DNA from: an uncultured bacterium
GTDB lineage: Bacteria > Krumholzibacteriota > Krumholzibacteriia > LZORAL124-64-63
Direction of reading: 5' to 3'
DNA: 64,000 nt
Assembly: GCA_903859215.1 (NCBI GenBank)
Contig: CAIOLW010000036.1
Coordinates: 94,987 to 158,986, forward strand
This document shows, piece by piece, positions 27,338 through 36,920 of the stretch. Each line of letters opens with the position of its first letter. Within the stretch, counting starts at the first letter, position 1. The notes under the pieces are model-generated. The model was not told the DNA's origin, searched no databases, and was given only the letters and a program-made list of their open reading frames with translations. The position numbers were made by a program, and so were the translations under genes.

Positions 27338-27847
27338 ATGCGTGTCCGGCGACACCGCCTTGCCCTGCCGCGCTGCCGCGCCGGGGCCGCCAGCCTGCTG
27401 GTGGTCCTGGCCGCCGGCTGTGCCCTTCTGGGCCCGGTGGCGGGTGGCGCCCTCGCCGCGAAGGATGAGGGCGCGCGTCCGGCTGCCGACTCGCCGGGAG
27501 CCGTGTTCGGCAAGCTCGCCTCGGCGTTCGAGGCCGGTGACGCCGCATCGCTGGCGACGCTCGTCCACCGCGAGGGGCTCACGGTCACCGACCAGGGCCA
27601 GCGTTCCAGCGAATACAGCCCCAGCCAGGCCGTCTACTTCTTCAAGAACCTGTTCCAGGGCCAGCGCACGCTGCTGTTCGCCTACAAGATGACGCAGGAC
27701 GATGTCGACGGCGGCCGCGCGCGCGCGATGGCCGAGTGGAAGCGCCGACGGGTCGATTCCGAGCGCGTCGTCGAACTGCAGATTGTCCTGGTGCTCGCCC
27801 TCGACGAGGGCCGCTGGCGGCTCGCCGAAATCAACATGATCCGCTAG
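27338..27847 (+). CDS. Secreted protein of unknown function (NTF2-like candidate)
   Basis: Signal/lipobox-like LLVVLAAGC; FGKLASAFEAGDAASLATLVHREG... and C-terminal WRLAEINMIR. Confidence 0.5.
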   Translation: MRVRRHRLALPRCRAGAASLLVVLAAGCALLGPVAGGALAAKDEGARPAADSPGAVFGKLASAFEAGDAASLATLVHREGLTVTDQGQRSSEYSPSQAVYFFKNLFQGQRTLLFAYKMTQDDVDGGRARAMAEWKRRRVDSERVVELQIVLVLALDEGRWRLAEINMIR

Positions 27848-27857
27848 GAGGCGTCGC

Positions 27858-30800
27858 ATGAGCTGGTCCCGGGCCCGCGCGACGGCCGTGGCTGGAATCG
27901 CCTGCGTGGCGGCCCAGGGCGTCGTCCTGACGCTGGCCAGCCGCAGCGCGGAAGCGGCGTCGCTTCCGTGGCGCGGCGTTTTCGCGTTGCTGGCGGTCGG
28001 GCCGTTGCTGACGGGCGTGCGTGCGGCGCGGCGGCCCGGACATCGGGCCTGGGGTCTGGCGACCGTCGTCCTGGCTGTCGGTCTGGCCGCGGGTGCGCTC
28101 TTCCTGCCGAAACCAGGTGCGCACCAGGCCCGGAACGCCGTCGCGCAGGCGCCGACCGAAGCGGTCGGAAAGATCGCCGCAGACCTCGAGCGCGATGTAG
28201 CCCGGCTCGCCGCCCTGGCTGCGCGGGAGGCTTCCGGCCTGACCGGGGCGGTGACCGGCGCCGGGGGCGAAGCCTTCCGCGCGCTCGCTCCGATCCCCGC
28301 GACGTGGGCGGCGGGCGACGCGGAACTGCGCCTGCCGGTCGCCGCCGCGCTCTGGCGCGACGGCCAACTCGCCGCCTGGACGGCCGGCGCCCTGCCCCTG
28401 TCGTCCCCGGCTGATGGGTCTGTCGCTGCGGTTTCGCGGCTCGAGCCGTACCGCGACGGCTGGGTGCTGCGTCGCCTGCAGCCGTGCCCGGGCGGAGCGT
28501 TGCTCGAACTGCAGTGGATGCTGCCGCGCGCGGACGACGTGCGCGGCGTGTACGGCCTGGAAGTCACTGTCGGCGAGGGGAGATCCGGCGCCGCGTTCCG
28601 CGACGTGGACCTCGACGGCAACACCACGCCGATGGTCGTGCGGGTGCGCGCAGCGGTCGGGGCTCCGGCGACGGCGGCAGCCTCCGCCGGCGCGCGCCTT
28701 TTGGCGCTGATGCTGGTGTCGTGGGCCGTGCTCCTGGTGGCGCAGGCGGCGCTGACCGGCCGGGGCCAGGTCGTGTTGGCAGCGGCGCTGCTTGCGCGCG
28801 CCTTCCTGGCCGCCGTCGATCTCCGCCAGTGGCTCGTGGCGTCATTTCCCGCGGTCGAGATGCCGACCCCTCCGGGTTCCTGGTCCAGCCTGATCGACCC
28901 GTCCTACTTCGCGACACCCGCGTTCGGCGGCTGGTTCGCGACCACCGCCGACGCGCTGCTGACGGCGATCCTGCTCGCGGTGGGTGTGCGCCATGTCCAC
29001 GCGCGGCTGGCGCGGCGGCTGGAGTCCGGCCCACGGCGTCTCGACAGACGCGGATCATGGTGGCTGGCCGCCGCCTTCGGCGTTGTTGCCGCCGTGTTGC
29101 TGCCGTCCCTGCGCGCGTTCGTGATCCTGCTGGCCGACAACGCTAACCCCCGCCTGATCGGTCCCGGCGTCTCCCTGTCGCTGCTCACGTTCTGGGGGCT
29201 GCACGTCGTCCTGCTGCTGCTGTCGGTCTCGGCGCTCGGTCTTCTCGGGCTCCTTGCGGTGGGTGCGCGCTCGACGGCCCGCGGCGCGACGCCGGCACGG
29301 GTCGGCGGCATCGCGGTGTTCGTGTTGGCTGTGGCCGGGGCGTGGCTGGCCCGCGCAGGAACGATGACCGGCGTGCTTGCCGGCGCGCTCGCTGCAGCGG
29401 TGTGGTGGTTCCAGGCCTGGGTGCGGGCGTCCGACGGACGCGGGGCGCGCTTGGCGTGGCCGGCGCTCGTGCTGGTGGCCGCCCTGTGGAACTACGCATC
29501 CTTGCACCACGTCCACGACGCGGCGGAAAGGGCGTGGCTCCAGCGTCGCGCCGGCGAGATCACGGATGACCAGTCGGGCTGGTCCCGCAGCCTCATCCAG
29601 ACCGTGCTCATGGAGATGCAGCAGGTGGACGATGTCGCCCCCGCCGAGACGGTGGATGAACCCTGGCGTGACGAGGCGGCCTGGCGCCTGTACCGGAGTT
29701 CGCTGCTCAATGGCCTGCACTTTGCGGGCCTCGTGGAGATCCTCGATCGCGAGGAGCGCAGCGAGAGCCTGTTCGCTGCGGGTTTCCTGCGCGATTTCCA
29801 CTACGAGACCATGTCACGCTCCGGCTGGGTGACATCCACCGGTGCGGCCGCGGGTCCCGGCGATGATATCGTGTTCCGGTCGGAACGGCGGCTCTACAGC
29901 GGCGGTCAGGAAGACATCCTGGTTGCCGAGGCCCCGCGGCGTTCGGGTCGCGGCTGGCTGCGCGTGGAGGCGCCGCTGCGGTCATGGCGAGTGTCGACGC
30001 TCACCGCGCCCCAGGACAACCCGGATGCCGCCGGCGGCGGCCGTTACCAGCCACGCCAGGAAGTGGATCGCCCGGTCCTTCTCCTGCTGGCCGATGACGG
30101 CGGGTGGCGGGGCTCGGGCGCCGAGGGATTCCCCGGCCCCGATGGCGACGAGCCCGTGGCGCAGTTGCGCGCGGGCCGGCGCGAGTGGGCCGTGATCCCG
30201 GTCGGCGGGCACGACTGGCTCTGCCGCTGGACGTTCGTGCCGGCGGCGGCGGCCCGCGCGCCGGGCGAGGGGTTCCTCATCGGCATCGAGCGGCCGACGT
30301 TCGGCGACACAATGCTCGACGCGTCGCGCATGATCCTCATCGACGTGCTCGTGTTCGTCATGCTCGGGGCGCTGGTCCGGTTCCGGCGGGTCGTCTCGCC
30401 GAGGGGCTGGCAGCCCGGCTTCCAGGAGAAGTTCCTGGCCGGGTACCTGCTGCTGGGGCTGGTCCTGCTGCTCATGGTCGGCCTTTCGGTCGACCGCGTC
30501 GGTTACGAACGGGTACGCGCCGAGGCGCGGCAGCAGGCGCGCGACGGACTGACGATGGCCCTCCAGCAACTGGGCGGCCTGCTGTCCGACCAGGCGCGCG
30601 AACTGGCCGACAGTGGCCGGTTGGACGATGCGTTGCGCGGGTCGGCTGCGGACGCGCCCGTCGATGCCGACCTGCGCCGCGCCGTGCTGTTCGCAGGCGA
30701 TGGCAGCGTGCTCTTCGACGGCTCGTCCATTCCCCTGGCGCCGGCGGAAGCCGCGGCGCTGCTCGAGGCGGCCCGTTCGTCGCCGGCGCTGCTCGTTCGC

Positions 30801-32531
30801 GAGGGCGGGGATGTCTATGCGGGTGTCATGGTTCCGGTGGCCCTCGGTCGCGGCGGCGGCGACCGCTCTTCGGCAGCGGGGGTCGATGCGGGCCACGGCG
30901 GCGTCATGAACAACGGCCTGCTGCTCTACCGGCAGCGGATCGACGGGACACTCGTGGCGGGGCTGTCGGACCTGCTGCAGGGCGAAGTCACGCTGAGCCT
31001 CGACGGCAGGCCGCGCCTGACGAGCCATCCCGAGGAACTGTTCGAGGGAACGCGGCCCCCGCTCGTGGACGCCGGGCTGATGGCCACGCTGTTCGACCAT
31101 CCGCAGGGCCCCGGCCTGTCGTCACCGGCCGGGCGGCCTTTCGCCTGTGACGCGGGGCAGCCCCTGCCGGCGTTCGCCCGGGGCGGGGACGGCGGTCTCG
31201 TGCGGCTCGTGGCGCCGGCGGTCCTCGGTGTGTCTTTCCCGGGCCGCGAACGCGAATTCGCGGCGCAGCGCCGGGCGAACCTCCTGTTCCTGGCCGGCCT
31301 GGCCAACCTGATCCTGCTGACCGCGCTGCTGCTCGCCGCGCTGATGTCGTGGAACCTCTCGCGGCCCCTGCGGGTGCTCATGGGCGCCACGCACTCGTTG
31401 GCGCAGGGCGACTACGCGGCGCCGCTGCCGGCGGCGGGCCACGACGAGGTGGGGCGTCTGGCCTCCGCCTTCGGCGACATGCGCGCGCAGTTGCAGCACG
31501 CGCGTGACGACCTCGCGGCGCGCGAGCGCTTCCTGGCGACGGTGCTCGAGCGCGTGCCGGTGGGCGTGGCCGTGCTGTCGGGCGGCGGGGAGCCGCTCGT
31601 GATCAACCCCGCCGGCCTGGCGATCCTCGGCAAGTCATGGCCGGGCGAGCCGGTCGCCGTCGCGGCCCGGCGCCTGCGCGACGGGCTCGGGCCGCGCGGC
31701 CGGGGCCTGGCTCCGGCGGCCGGGGAACTCGCCGGCGGCGACGGCCGTTCGACGCTGCGCGGCGCGGTGGCGCCGCTGGACGAGGCCGCGACGGCGGGCG
31801 ACCTGATGATCGTCTTCGAGGACATCAGCGAGTTCCTGGCCACGAAGAAGCTGGCGCTCAATGCCGAACTTGCGCGGCAGGTGGCGCATGAAATCAAGAA
31901 TCCGCTGACGCCGATCCAACTCTCGGTCCAGTTGCTGGGACAGGCGTGGCGCGACCGCCATCCGCAACTGGAGCGTATCGTGCCGGAGACCGTCGACCGC
32001 GTGCTCGACCAGGTGAACCTGCTGCGGCGGATCGCCTCGGAATTCAGCCTGCTCGGGCGGCCTGACGAGTTGGCGCTCCGGCCGCTCGACCTGCCGACGG
32101 TCGTTGCGCGCGTCGTCGATGGCTATGCGGGATCGGGCGTGGTCGTGCAGGGCGCCGCGCCCGGAGACCTGCCCCTGGTGCTCGCGCACGAGGAATCGTT
32201 GCAGAAGATCCTGGGCAACCTGATGCAGAACTCGCTCGACGCGGCGCGGCCCGGGGTGCCGCCGCTCATCGAGCTCCTGTGGAGCCGCGCCGGGGACCGC
32301 GTGCAACTGAGGTGGCGCGACAACGGCGTGGGCCTGGGGGCGGACGTGGCTGCGCGGCTGTTCGAGCCGTATTTTTCCACCAAGAGCAAGGGCACGGGGC
32401 TGGGGCTGGCGATCTGCCGCAGCCTGGCCGAACGCATGGGCGGCAACATCAGCCTGGCCGGCCGCGAGGACGGGCCCGGCGCCGAAGCGGCGCTGGACCT
32501 GGCCGTGGCGGTCGGCGGGGAGACTTCGTGA
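27858..32531 (+). CDS. Large membrane sensor histidine kinase (NtrY-like C-terminus: HAMP-PAS-HisKA-HATPase)
   Basis: HAMP-like SRPLRVLMGATHSLAQGDYAAPL; ELARQVAHEIKNPLTPIQLSVQLLG; HATPase ILGNLMQNSLDAA...GTGLGLAICRSLAERMGG; N-terminal multi-TM region. Confidence 0.9.
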   Translation: MSWSRARATAVAGIACVAAQGVVLTLASRSAEAASLPWRGVFALLAVGPLLTGVRAARRPGHRAWGLATVVLAVGLAAGALFLPKPGAHQARNAVAQAPTEAVGKIAADLERDVARLAALAAREASGLTGAVTGAGGEAFRALAPIPATWAAGDAELRLPVAAALWRDGQLAAWTAGALPLSSPADGSVAAVSRLEPYRDGWVLRRLQPCPGGALLELQWMLPRADDVRGVYGLEVTVGEGRSGAAFRDVDLDGNTTPMVVRVRAAVGAPATAAASAGARLLALMLVSWAVLLVAQAALTGRGQVVLAAALLARAFLAAVDLRQWLVASFPAVEMPTPPGSWSSLIDPSYFATPAFGGWFATTADALLTAILLAVGVRHVHARLARRLESGPRRLDRRGSWWLAAAFGVVAAVLLPSLRAFVILLADNANPRLIGPGVSLSLLTFWGLHVVLLLLSVSALGLLGLLAVGARSTARGATPARVGGIAVFVLAVAGAWLARAGTMTGVLAGALAAAVWWFQAWVRASDGRGARLAWPALVLVAALWNYASLHHVHDAAERAWLQRRAGEITDDQSGWSRSLIQTVLMEMQQVDDVAPAETVDEPWRDEAAWRLYRSSLLNGLHFAGLVEILDREERSESLFAAGFLRDFHYETMSRSGWVTSTGAAAGPGDDIVFRSERRLYSGGQEDILVAEAPRRSGRGWLRVEAPLRSWRVSTLTAPQDNPDAAGGGRYQPRQEVDRPVLLLLADDGGWRGSGAEGFPGPDGDEPVAQLRAGRREWAVIPVGGHDWLCRWTFVPAAAARAPGEGFLIGIERPTFGDTMLDASRMILIDVLVFVMLGALVRFRRVVSPRGWQPGFQEKFLAGYLLLGLVLLLMVGLSVDRVGYERVRAEARQQARDGLTMALQQLGGLLSDQARELADSGRLDDALRGSAADAPVDADLRRAVLFAGDGSVLFDGSSIPLAPAEAAALLEAARSSPALLVREGGDVYAGVMVPVALGRGGGDRSSAAGVDAGHGGVMNNGLLLYRQRIDGTLVAGLSDLLQGEVTLSLDGRPRLTSHPEELFEGTRPPLVDAGLMATLFDHPQGPGLSSPAGRPFACDAGQPLPAFARGGDGGLVRLVAPAVLGVSFPGREREFAAQRRANLLFLAGLANLILLTALLLAALMSWNLSRPLRVLMGATHSLAQGDYAAPLPAAGHDEVGRLASAFGDMRAQLQHARDDLAARERFLATVLERVPVGVAVLSGGGEPLVINPAGLAILGKSWPGEPVAVAARRLRDGLGPRGRGLAPAAGELAGGDGRSTLRGAVAPLDEAATAGDLMIVFEDISEFLATKKLALNAELARQVAHEIKNPLTPIQLSVQLLGQAWRDRHPQLERIVPETVDRVLDQVNLLRRIASEFSLLGRPDELALRPLDLPTVVARVVDGYAGSGVVVQGAAPGDLPLVLAHEESLQKILGNLMQNSLDAARPGVPPLIELLWSRAGDRVQLRWRDNGVGLGADVAARLFEPYFSTKSKGTGLGLAICRSLAERMGGNISLAGREDGPGAEAALDLAVAVGGETS

Positions 32532-33226
32532 CGATCCTGGGGCAGAACTGGCGCCGCCTCGCGTGCGCGGCGGCGTGGTCGCTGGCCCTCCTCGCCGGCA
32601 ACGGGCCCGCGCGCGCCGCGACCGGCGACGACGGGCTGGTGAACGTGGCGCGGCTGCAGTACGGGGGCGGCGGCGACTGGTACTGCAACCCGACCAGCCT
32701 GCCGAACTGGCTGGCCCTGTTCACGCAGCGCACCGGTATCCCGACCGCAGCGCGCGAAGCCGTCGTCACGCTCGACAGCGAGGACCTGCACAGGCACCCG
32801 CTGCTCTACATGTCGGGGCACGGGCGCGTGGCGCTGACCGCGGCCGAGCTCGACGCGCTGCGCCGATACCTCGATGCGGGCGGTTTCCTGTGGGCCGACG
32901 ACAACTACGGGCTGAACGCCTCGTTCCGGGAGATGGTGTCACAGCTGTATCCCGACGGGAAGCTGGTGCCGCTGGGCAGCGACCACCCGCTGTACCACTG
33001 CTACTACGACCTGCCCGGCCTGCCGAAGATTCACGAGCACGACGGTGACCCCGCGCAGGGGTTCGGCGTCGTGCGGAACGGCCGGCTGGTGATCTTCTAC
33101 AGCTGGTCGTCCGATATCGGCGACGGGCTCGAGGACGCCGATGTGCACGGCGATCCTCCCGATGTGCGCGAGGCTGCATCGCGCATGGCCGTCAACGTCC
33201 TGACCTACGCGCTGACGCGACCCTGA
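32528..33226 (+). CDS. DUF4159 domain protein
   Basis: VARLQYGGGGDWYCNPTSLPNWLALF...YMSGHGRVALTAAELDALRRYLDAGGFLWADDNYG. Confidence 0.8.
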   Translation: MTILGQNWRRLACAAAWSLALLAGNGPARAATGDDGLVNVARLQYGGGGDWYCNPTSLPNWLALFTQRTGIPTAAREAVVTLDSEDLHRHPLLYMSGHGRVALTAAELDALRRYLDAGGFLWADDNYGLNASFREMVSQLYPDGKLVPLGSDHPLYHCYYDLPGLPKIHEHDGDPAQGFGVVRNGRLVIFYSWSSDIGDGLEDADVHGDPPDVREAASRMAVNVLTYALTRP

Positions 33227-33239
33227 ACAGGCGAAGATC

Positions 33240-36200
33240 ATGGAACGATTGCCGCACACCGCCGTGCACGAACTGAAGCGCCTGCAGCGGCGCGTGCGCC
33301 GGCGCGCGCTCGCGTTCGGCCTGTTCGGGTGGTGCGCAGCGGCTGTGCCGCTGGTGACGGCGACGGTCTGGTTGGCCGGCGGCCAGGCCGCGCGCGGCGG
33401 GTTCATCGCGGCCGGGTTGAGCGTCTCCCTGCTGGCGGCGCTCGGCGGCGCGGCCTTCCACTTCCTGTGGCGGCCGTGGCGTCGCTATGCCGGGCTGCCC
33501 GCCTTTGCGCGGCACGTCGAGGCGCGCGGCGGTTTCGACAACCTGCTCGTCGCCGCCGAAGAGGCGACGCGGCTGCCCGGGCGCTGGCCCGCGACGGATG
33601 CCGTCGCGCGGGAATTGTCGCATCGCCTGGATGTGCGCGCGGCGCAGATGCTGGAAGGGGTCACGCCCGCACAGGTGCATCCGGCCGGGCGCACGCGCCT
33701 GCAGGCGCTGGCCCTGGGCGTCGGCATCGCCGCGGCCGTCGCGATGTTCGCCGGCTGGCCGGCCGCGGCGGGCCGGGGCTTCGCGCTGCTGCTCGATCCG
33801 TTGGGCGACGGGGGTGCGCGCGCCGACGGTGGACTGTTCGCGGAACCCGCGCCGCCATGGGTGATGTTCGGGGGCGGCGTCACGTTGGCTGCCAGCGACC
33901 GCGCGGCCGAATTGCAGGCCGTGCGTTGCGAGGTGCGGTACGGCGAGGCCGCCTGGACGACATTCGACGCGAGCCCGGCTGCGGCGGCGACGCCGGCTGC
34001 CGGGTCCGCTCCGCTGGCTGTGGCCGGCCGGCGCTGGACGGCCTCGGTCTCGGACGTGCGAGAGGATTTCAGCTGGCGTTTCCGGCGCGGCGACGTGACC
34101 ACGGCGATCGGCCATGTCGTCGTGCGGCGCCCGCCGCTGCTGGCGCAACTTTCGGCGCGTGTCGAGCCTCCGGCCTACACGGGCCTGCCCGCGACGCAGG
34201 TCGAACGCCTGCCCGCGCTGAGCGAGGTGCCAGCGGGAAGCCACGTCACGTTGTCGGGTCGCGCCGGCCACGATGTGGCGGCGGCGTGGCTGGCCCTGGC
34301 CGGCGGGGACAGCGTGGCGATGAAGGTCGACGGCGCGGGTGTCTCGACGACCCTGGCCGTGACGTCGGATGTCGCGTTCTCGGTCGGCCTGCGCGACGGG
34401 TTCGGCCTCGAGACGCACGACCCGCTCGAATACCGCCTCAGCGCGCTGGCAGACCAGCCTCCCGGCGTGATGCTCACGCGGCCGGGGGATGACGGTCGCC
34501 TGCCTCTGGACGGCAAGCTCAACCTCCTGGTCGAGGCCAGCGACGACTTCGGCCTGCGGCGGTTGGACCTGCTCGCCGGTCGGGGCGGCGGCGCCGAAGG
34601 TCGCCGCGATCCAGGCGCGGCGCTCGCCTTCGGGCCCCGCGCCTCGGGGCAGTGGCAGGCGCTGCACACGGCGGCGGGCGACCTGCGCGTGCGCGCCCAG
34701 GCGGCGGACGCCTCGGGATTGCCCCTGCGCGCAGCGCTGGCGCTCGAGGTCGACGCGGGCGCGCTCGAACTCGTGCCGGGCGACATCCTGGAGATCGCGG
34801 TCGAAGCCAGGGACAACCTTTCGCCGGGCGATGGACAGGTGGGGCGGTCGGTGGTGCTGCGCCTCCTGCTGCCCTCGGCCTCGAGCGTGCTGACGGCCCA
34901 GGCCGATTCGGCGCGCGCAAGCCGGGCCCAGCTCGCGGACGCGCAGGGCCGCAGCCGGCAACTGGACGCGGACCTCGAACGGCTGGCCCGCGAGCTGCTC
35001 AAGAACCCGGTCACCGACTGGGCCCGCCAGCAGGAGATCCAGGCGGCGCTGGAGCGCCAGCAGCAGATGCAGAAGGAACTCGCCAGGGTGGCGGCGGAGC
35101 TGCAGCGCCAGATGGATGAACTGGCGCGCGGCGGGTTGACTTCCGAGGAGCAGATGAACCGGTCCGAACAGTTGTCGGACCTGCTGACGCCGCCCACCTC
35201 CGAGCCCCTCGAGGAACTGCTCAAGCGCCTCGAGGCGGCGGACGGGAAGGTGGCTCCCGAGGATGTCGCGCGCGCGATGGAACAGGTCTCTCAGGCGCAG
35301 AAGGACCTGGCGCGGCGGCTCGACGCCGCGCTCGCGGTGATGAAGCGCATGGCGGACGAACAGCGCCTCGAGGGAATGACGTCCCTGCTCGAGGACCTGA
35401 TGCGGAAGCAGCAGGAGCTTGCGGACCTCAGTCGCGAACTGGACGCAAGCCCTCCGTCCGAACACGGCGACCAGGGCAAGCAGCAGGGCGACCGCGACGC
35501 GAAGAGCGCCGAACTGGCCCGCCGGCAGGAGGCGCTTGCCCGCCAACTCGACGAATTGCGCCAGAAGCTCGAGCAGGCGCTGGCCGAGCGGAGCGAATCG
35601 AAGCCAGGCGACAGCAAATCCGGCGACAGCAAGCCCGGGGAGAGCAAGTCCGGGGAGAGCAAGCCCGGCGACAGCAAGTCCGGCGAGAGCAAGCCCGGCG
35701 ACAGCAAGTCCGGCCAGTCGTCCTCGCAGCAGGAACAGGCCATGCGCGACGCGCTGGACAAGCTGAAGAAGCAGCAGTCCGACGGGCGCATGGACAAGGC
35801 CTCGAAGGCGCTCCAGCAGCTGGACCCGGAACAGGCGGCGCGCATGCAACAGCAGGCCCTGCGCGACCTCGGCTCGCTGTACAGCGTCCTTGTGGCTTCG
35901 CAGCAGGCCATGCAGTCCGCCCTCAAGATGGAGCAGGTTTCGTCATTGCGCGGGCTGGCCGCGGACCTGCTTGCGCTGTCCGAGCGGCAGGAGGACCTGG
36001 GGTCGCGCATCCCTGTCCAGCTGCAGGACGTGCGCAACGTCGAACTGACGCGGCAGCAGCATCGCCTCCAGAAGGCCGCGATCGGCACGCGCGAAAGGCT
36101 GGCCGTGCTCATGCGCGAGGCGCCGAACCGGATCATGAAGCTGCTCGAGAAGCTGGACGGCCTCATCGAGGAGATGGGCGGCGGCGTGCGCGCGCTCGAC

Positions 36201-36920
36201 GAGGGACGCGCGGCCGCGGCCCGCGAATCGGCTGGGCGCAGCCTTGCCGAGTGCAACCGCATCGTCATCGGCCTGCTCACCGAGGCGCAGATGTCCAGCA
36301 GCGGCGGCAGCGGCGGTGGCGGGCAGCAGTCGGCGAGCGAGCAGTTGCAGGAACTGGCGAGGAAGCAGGCGGAGGTCAACGGCGTCACCGAGGAGCTTCG
36401 GCAGATGCTCGCCGACCGGGGCATCAGCCAGTCCGCCCGCGCGCAGATGCAGCGCCTCGGGCAGCAGCAGGCCCAACTGGGCCAGGAACTGGGCCGCATC
36501 GCCGAGGCCGAGCGCCAGCGCCCGAGCGGCGACGGGGCGCGTCTGCTGGGGGATCTCGGCGAACTGGGCCGGCAGATGGAGCGGGTCGGCGGCGACCTCG
36601 GTGACGGCCAGGTGGACCAGGCAACGCTGCAGAGGCAGGATCGCATCCTGGGCCGGCTGCTCGACGCCCGCAATTCGGCGCGCGAGCGCGACTACAGTTC
36701 GCGGCGCGAGAGCCGCTCGGCGTCGCGGATGTACGCGCCGCAGACCGGCGAGGCCGGGCGGGGCGAAAGCGATGGCGGGCCGGACGCGCGCCAGCGCTAC
36801 CGGCGGCTGGAGGACGCGCCCCTGGAGTACCGCGAGCTGGTGCGGCGCTATTTCGCCGCCATCGATTCGCTGCGTCGCAGTGACGCCGTCCGTCCCGGCG
36901 AGCCGGGGGTGCTGCCGTGA
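33240..36920 (+). CDS. DUF4175-like large membrane/coiled-coil protein
   Basis: N-terminal TM segments, long Gln/Glu/Lys-rich helical region, low-complexity GDSKS/GDSKP repeats. Confidence 0.7.
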   Translation: MERLPHTAVHELKRLQRRVRRRALAFGLFGWCAAAVPLVTATVWLAGGQAARGGFIAAGLSVSLLAALGGAAFHFLWRPWRRYAGLPAFARHVEARGGFDNLLVAAEEATRLPGRWPATDAVARELSHRLDVRAAQMLEGVTPAQVHPAGRTRLQALALGVGIAAAVAMFAGWPAAAGRGFALLLDPLGDGGARADGGLFAEPAPPWVMFGGGVTLAASDRAAELQAVRCEVRYGEAAWTTFDASPAAAATPAAGSAPLAVAGRRWTASVSDVREDFSWRFRRGDVTTAIGHVVVRRPPLLAQLSARVEPPAYTGLPATQVERLPALSEVPAGSHVTLSGRAGHDVAAAWLALAGGDSVAMKVDGAGVSTTLAVTSDVAFSVGLRDGFGLETHDPLEYRLSALADQPPGVMLTRPGDDGRLPLDGKLNLLVEASDDFGLRRLDLLAGRGGGAEGRRDPGAALAFGPRASGQWQALHTAAGDLRVRAQAADASGLPLRAALALEVDAGALELVPGDILEIAVEARDNLSPGDGQVGRSVVLRLLLPSASSVLTAQADSARASRAQLADAQGRSRQLDADLERLARELLKNPVTDWARQQEIQAALERQQQMQKELARVAAELQRQMDELARGGLTSEEQMNRSEQLSDLLTPPTSEPLEELLKRLEAADGKVAPEDVARAMEQVSQAQKDLARRLDAALAVMKRMADEQRLEGMTSLLEDLMRKQQELADLSRELDASPPSEHGDQGKQQGDRDAKSAELARRQEALARQLDELRQKLEQALAERSESKPGDSKSGDSKPGESKSGESKPGDSKSGESKPGDSKSGQSSSQQEQAMRDALDKLKKQQSDGRMDKASKALQQLDPEQAARMQQQALRDLGSLYSVLVASQQAMQSALKMEQVSSLRGLAADLLALSERQEDLGSRIPVQLQDVRNVELTRQQHRLQKAAIGTRERLAVLMREAPNRIMKLLEKLDGLIEEMGGGVRALDEGRAAAARESAGRSLAECNRIVIGLLTEAQMSSSGGSGGGGQQSASEQLQELARKQAEVNGVTEELRQMLADRGISQSARAQMQRLGQQQAQLGQELGRIAEAERQRPSGDGARLLGDLGELGRQMERVGGDLGDGQVDQATLQRQDRILGRLLDARNSARERDYSSRRESRSASRMYAPQTGEAGRGESDGGPDARQRYRRLEDAPLEYRELVRRYFAAIDSLRRSDAVRPGEPGVLP
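35607..35711 (+). repeat. Seven tandem 15-bp in-frame repeats encoding G(D/E)SK(S/P)
   Basis: GGCGACAGCAAATCC GGCGACAGCAAGCCC GGGGAGAGCAAGTCC ... read directly. Confidence 0.95.

Noticed and set aside
33192-35849. 885-aa minus-strand ORF opposite the DUF4175-like gene
   Set aside because: Low-complexity antisense translation (LAGLAVAGLALPG) of the plus-strand repeats.
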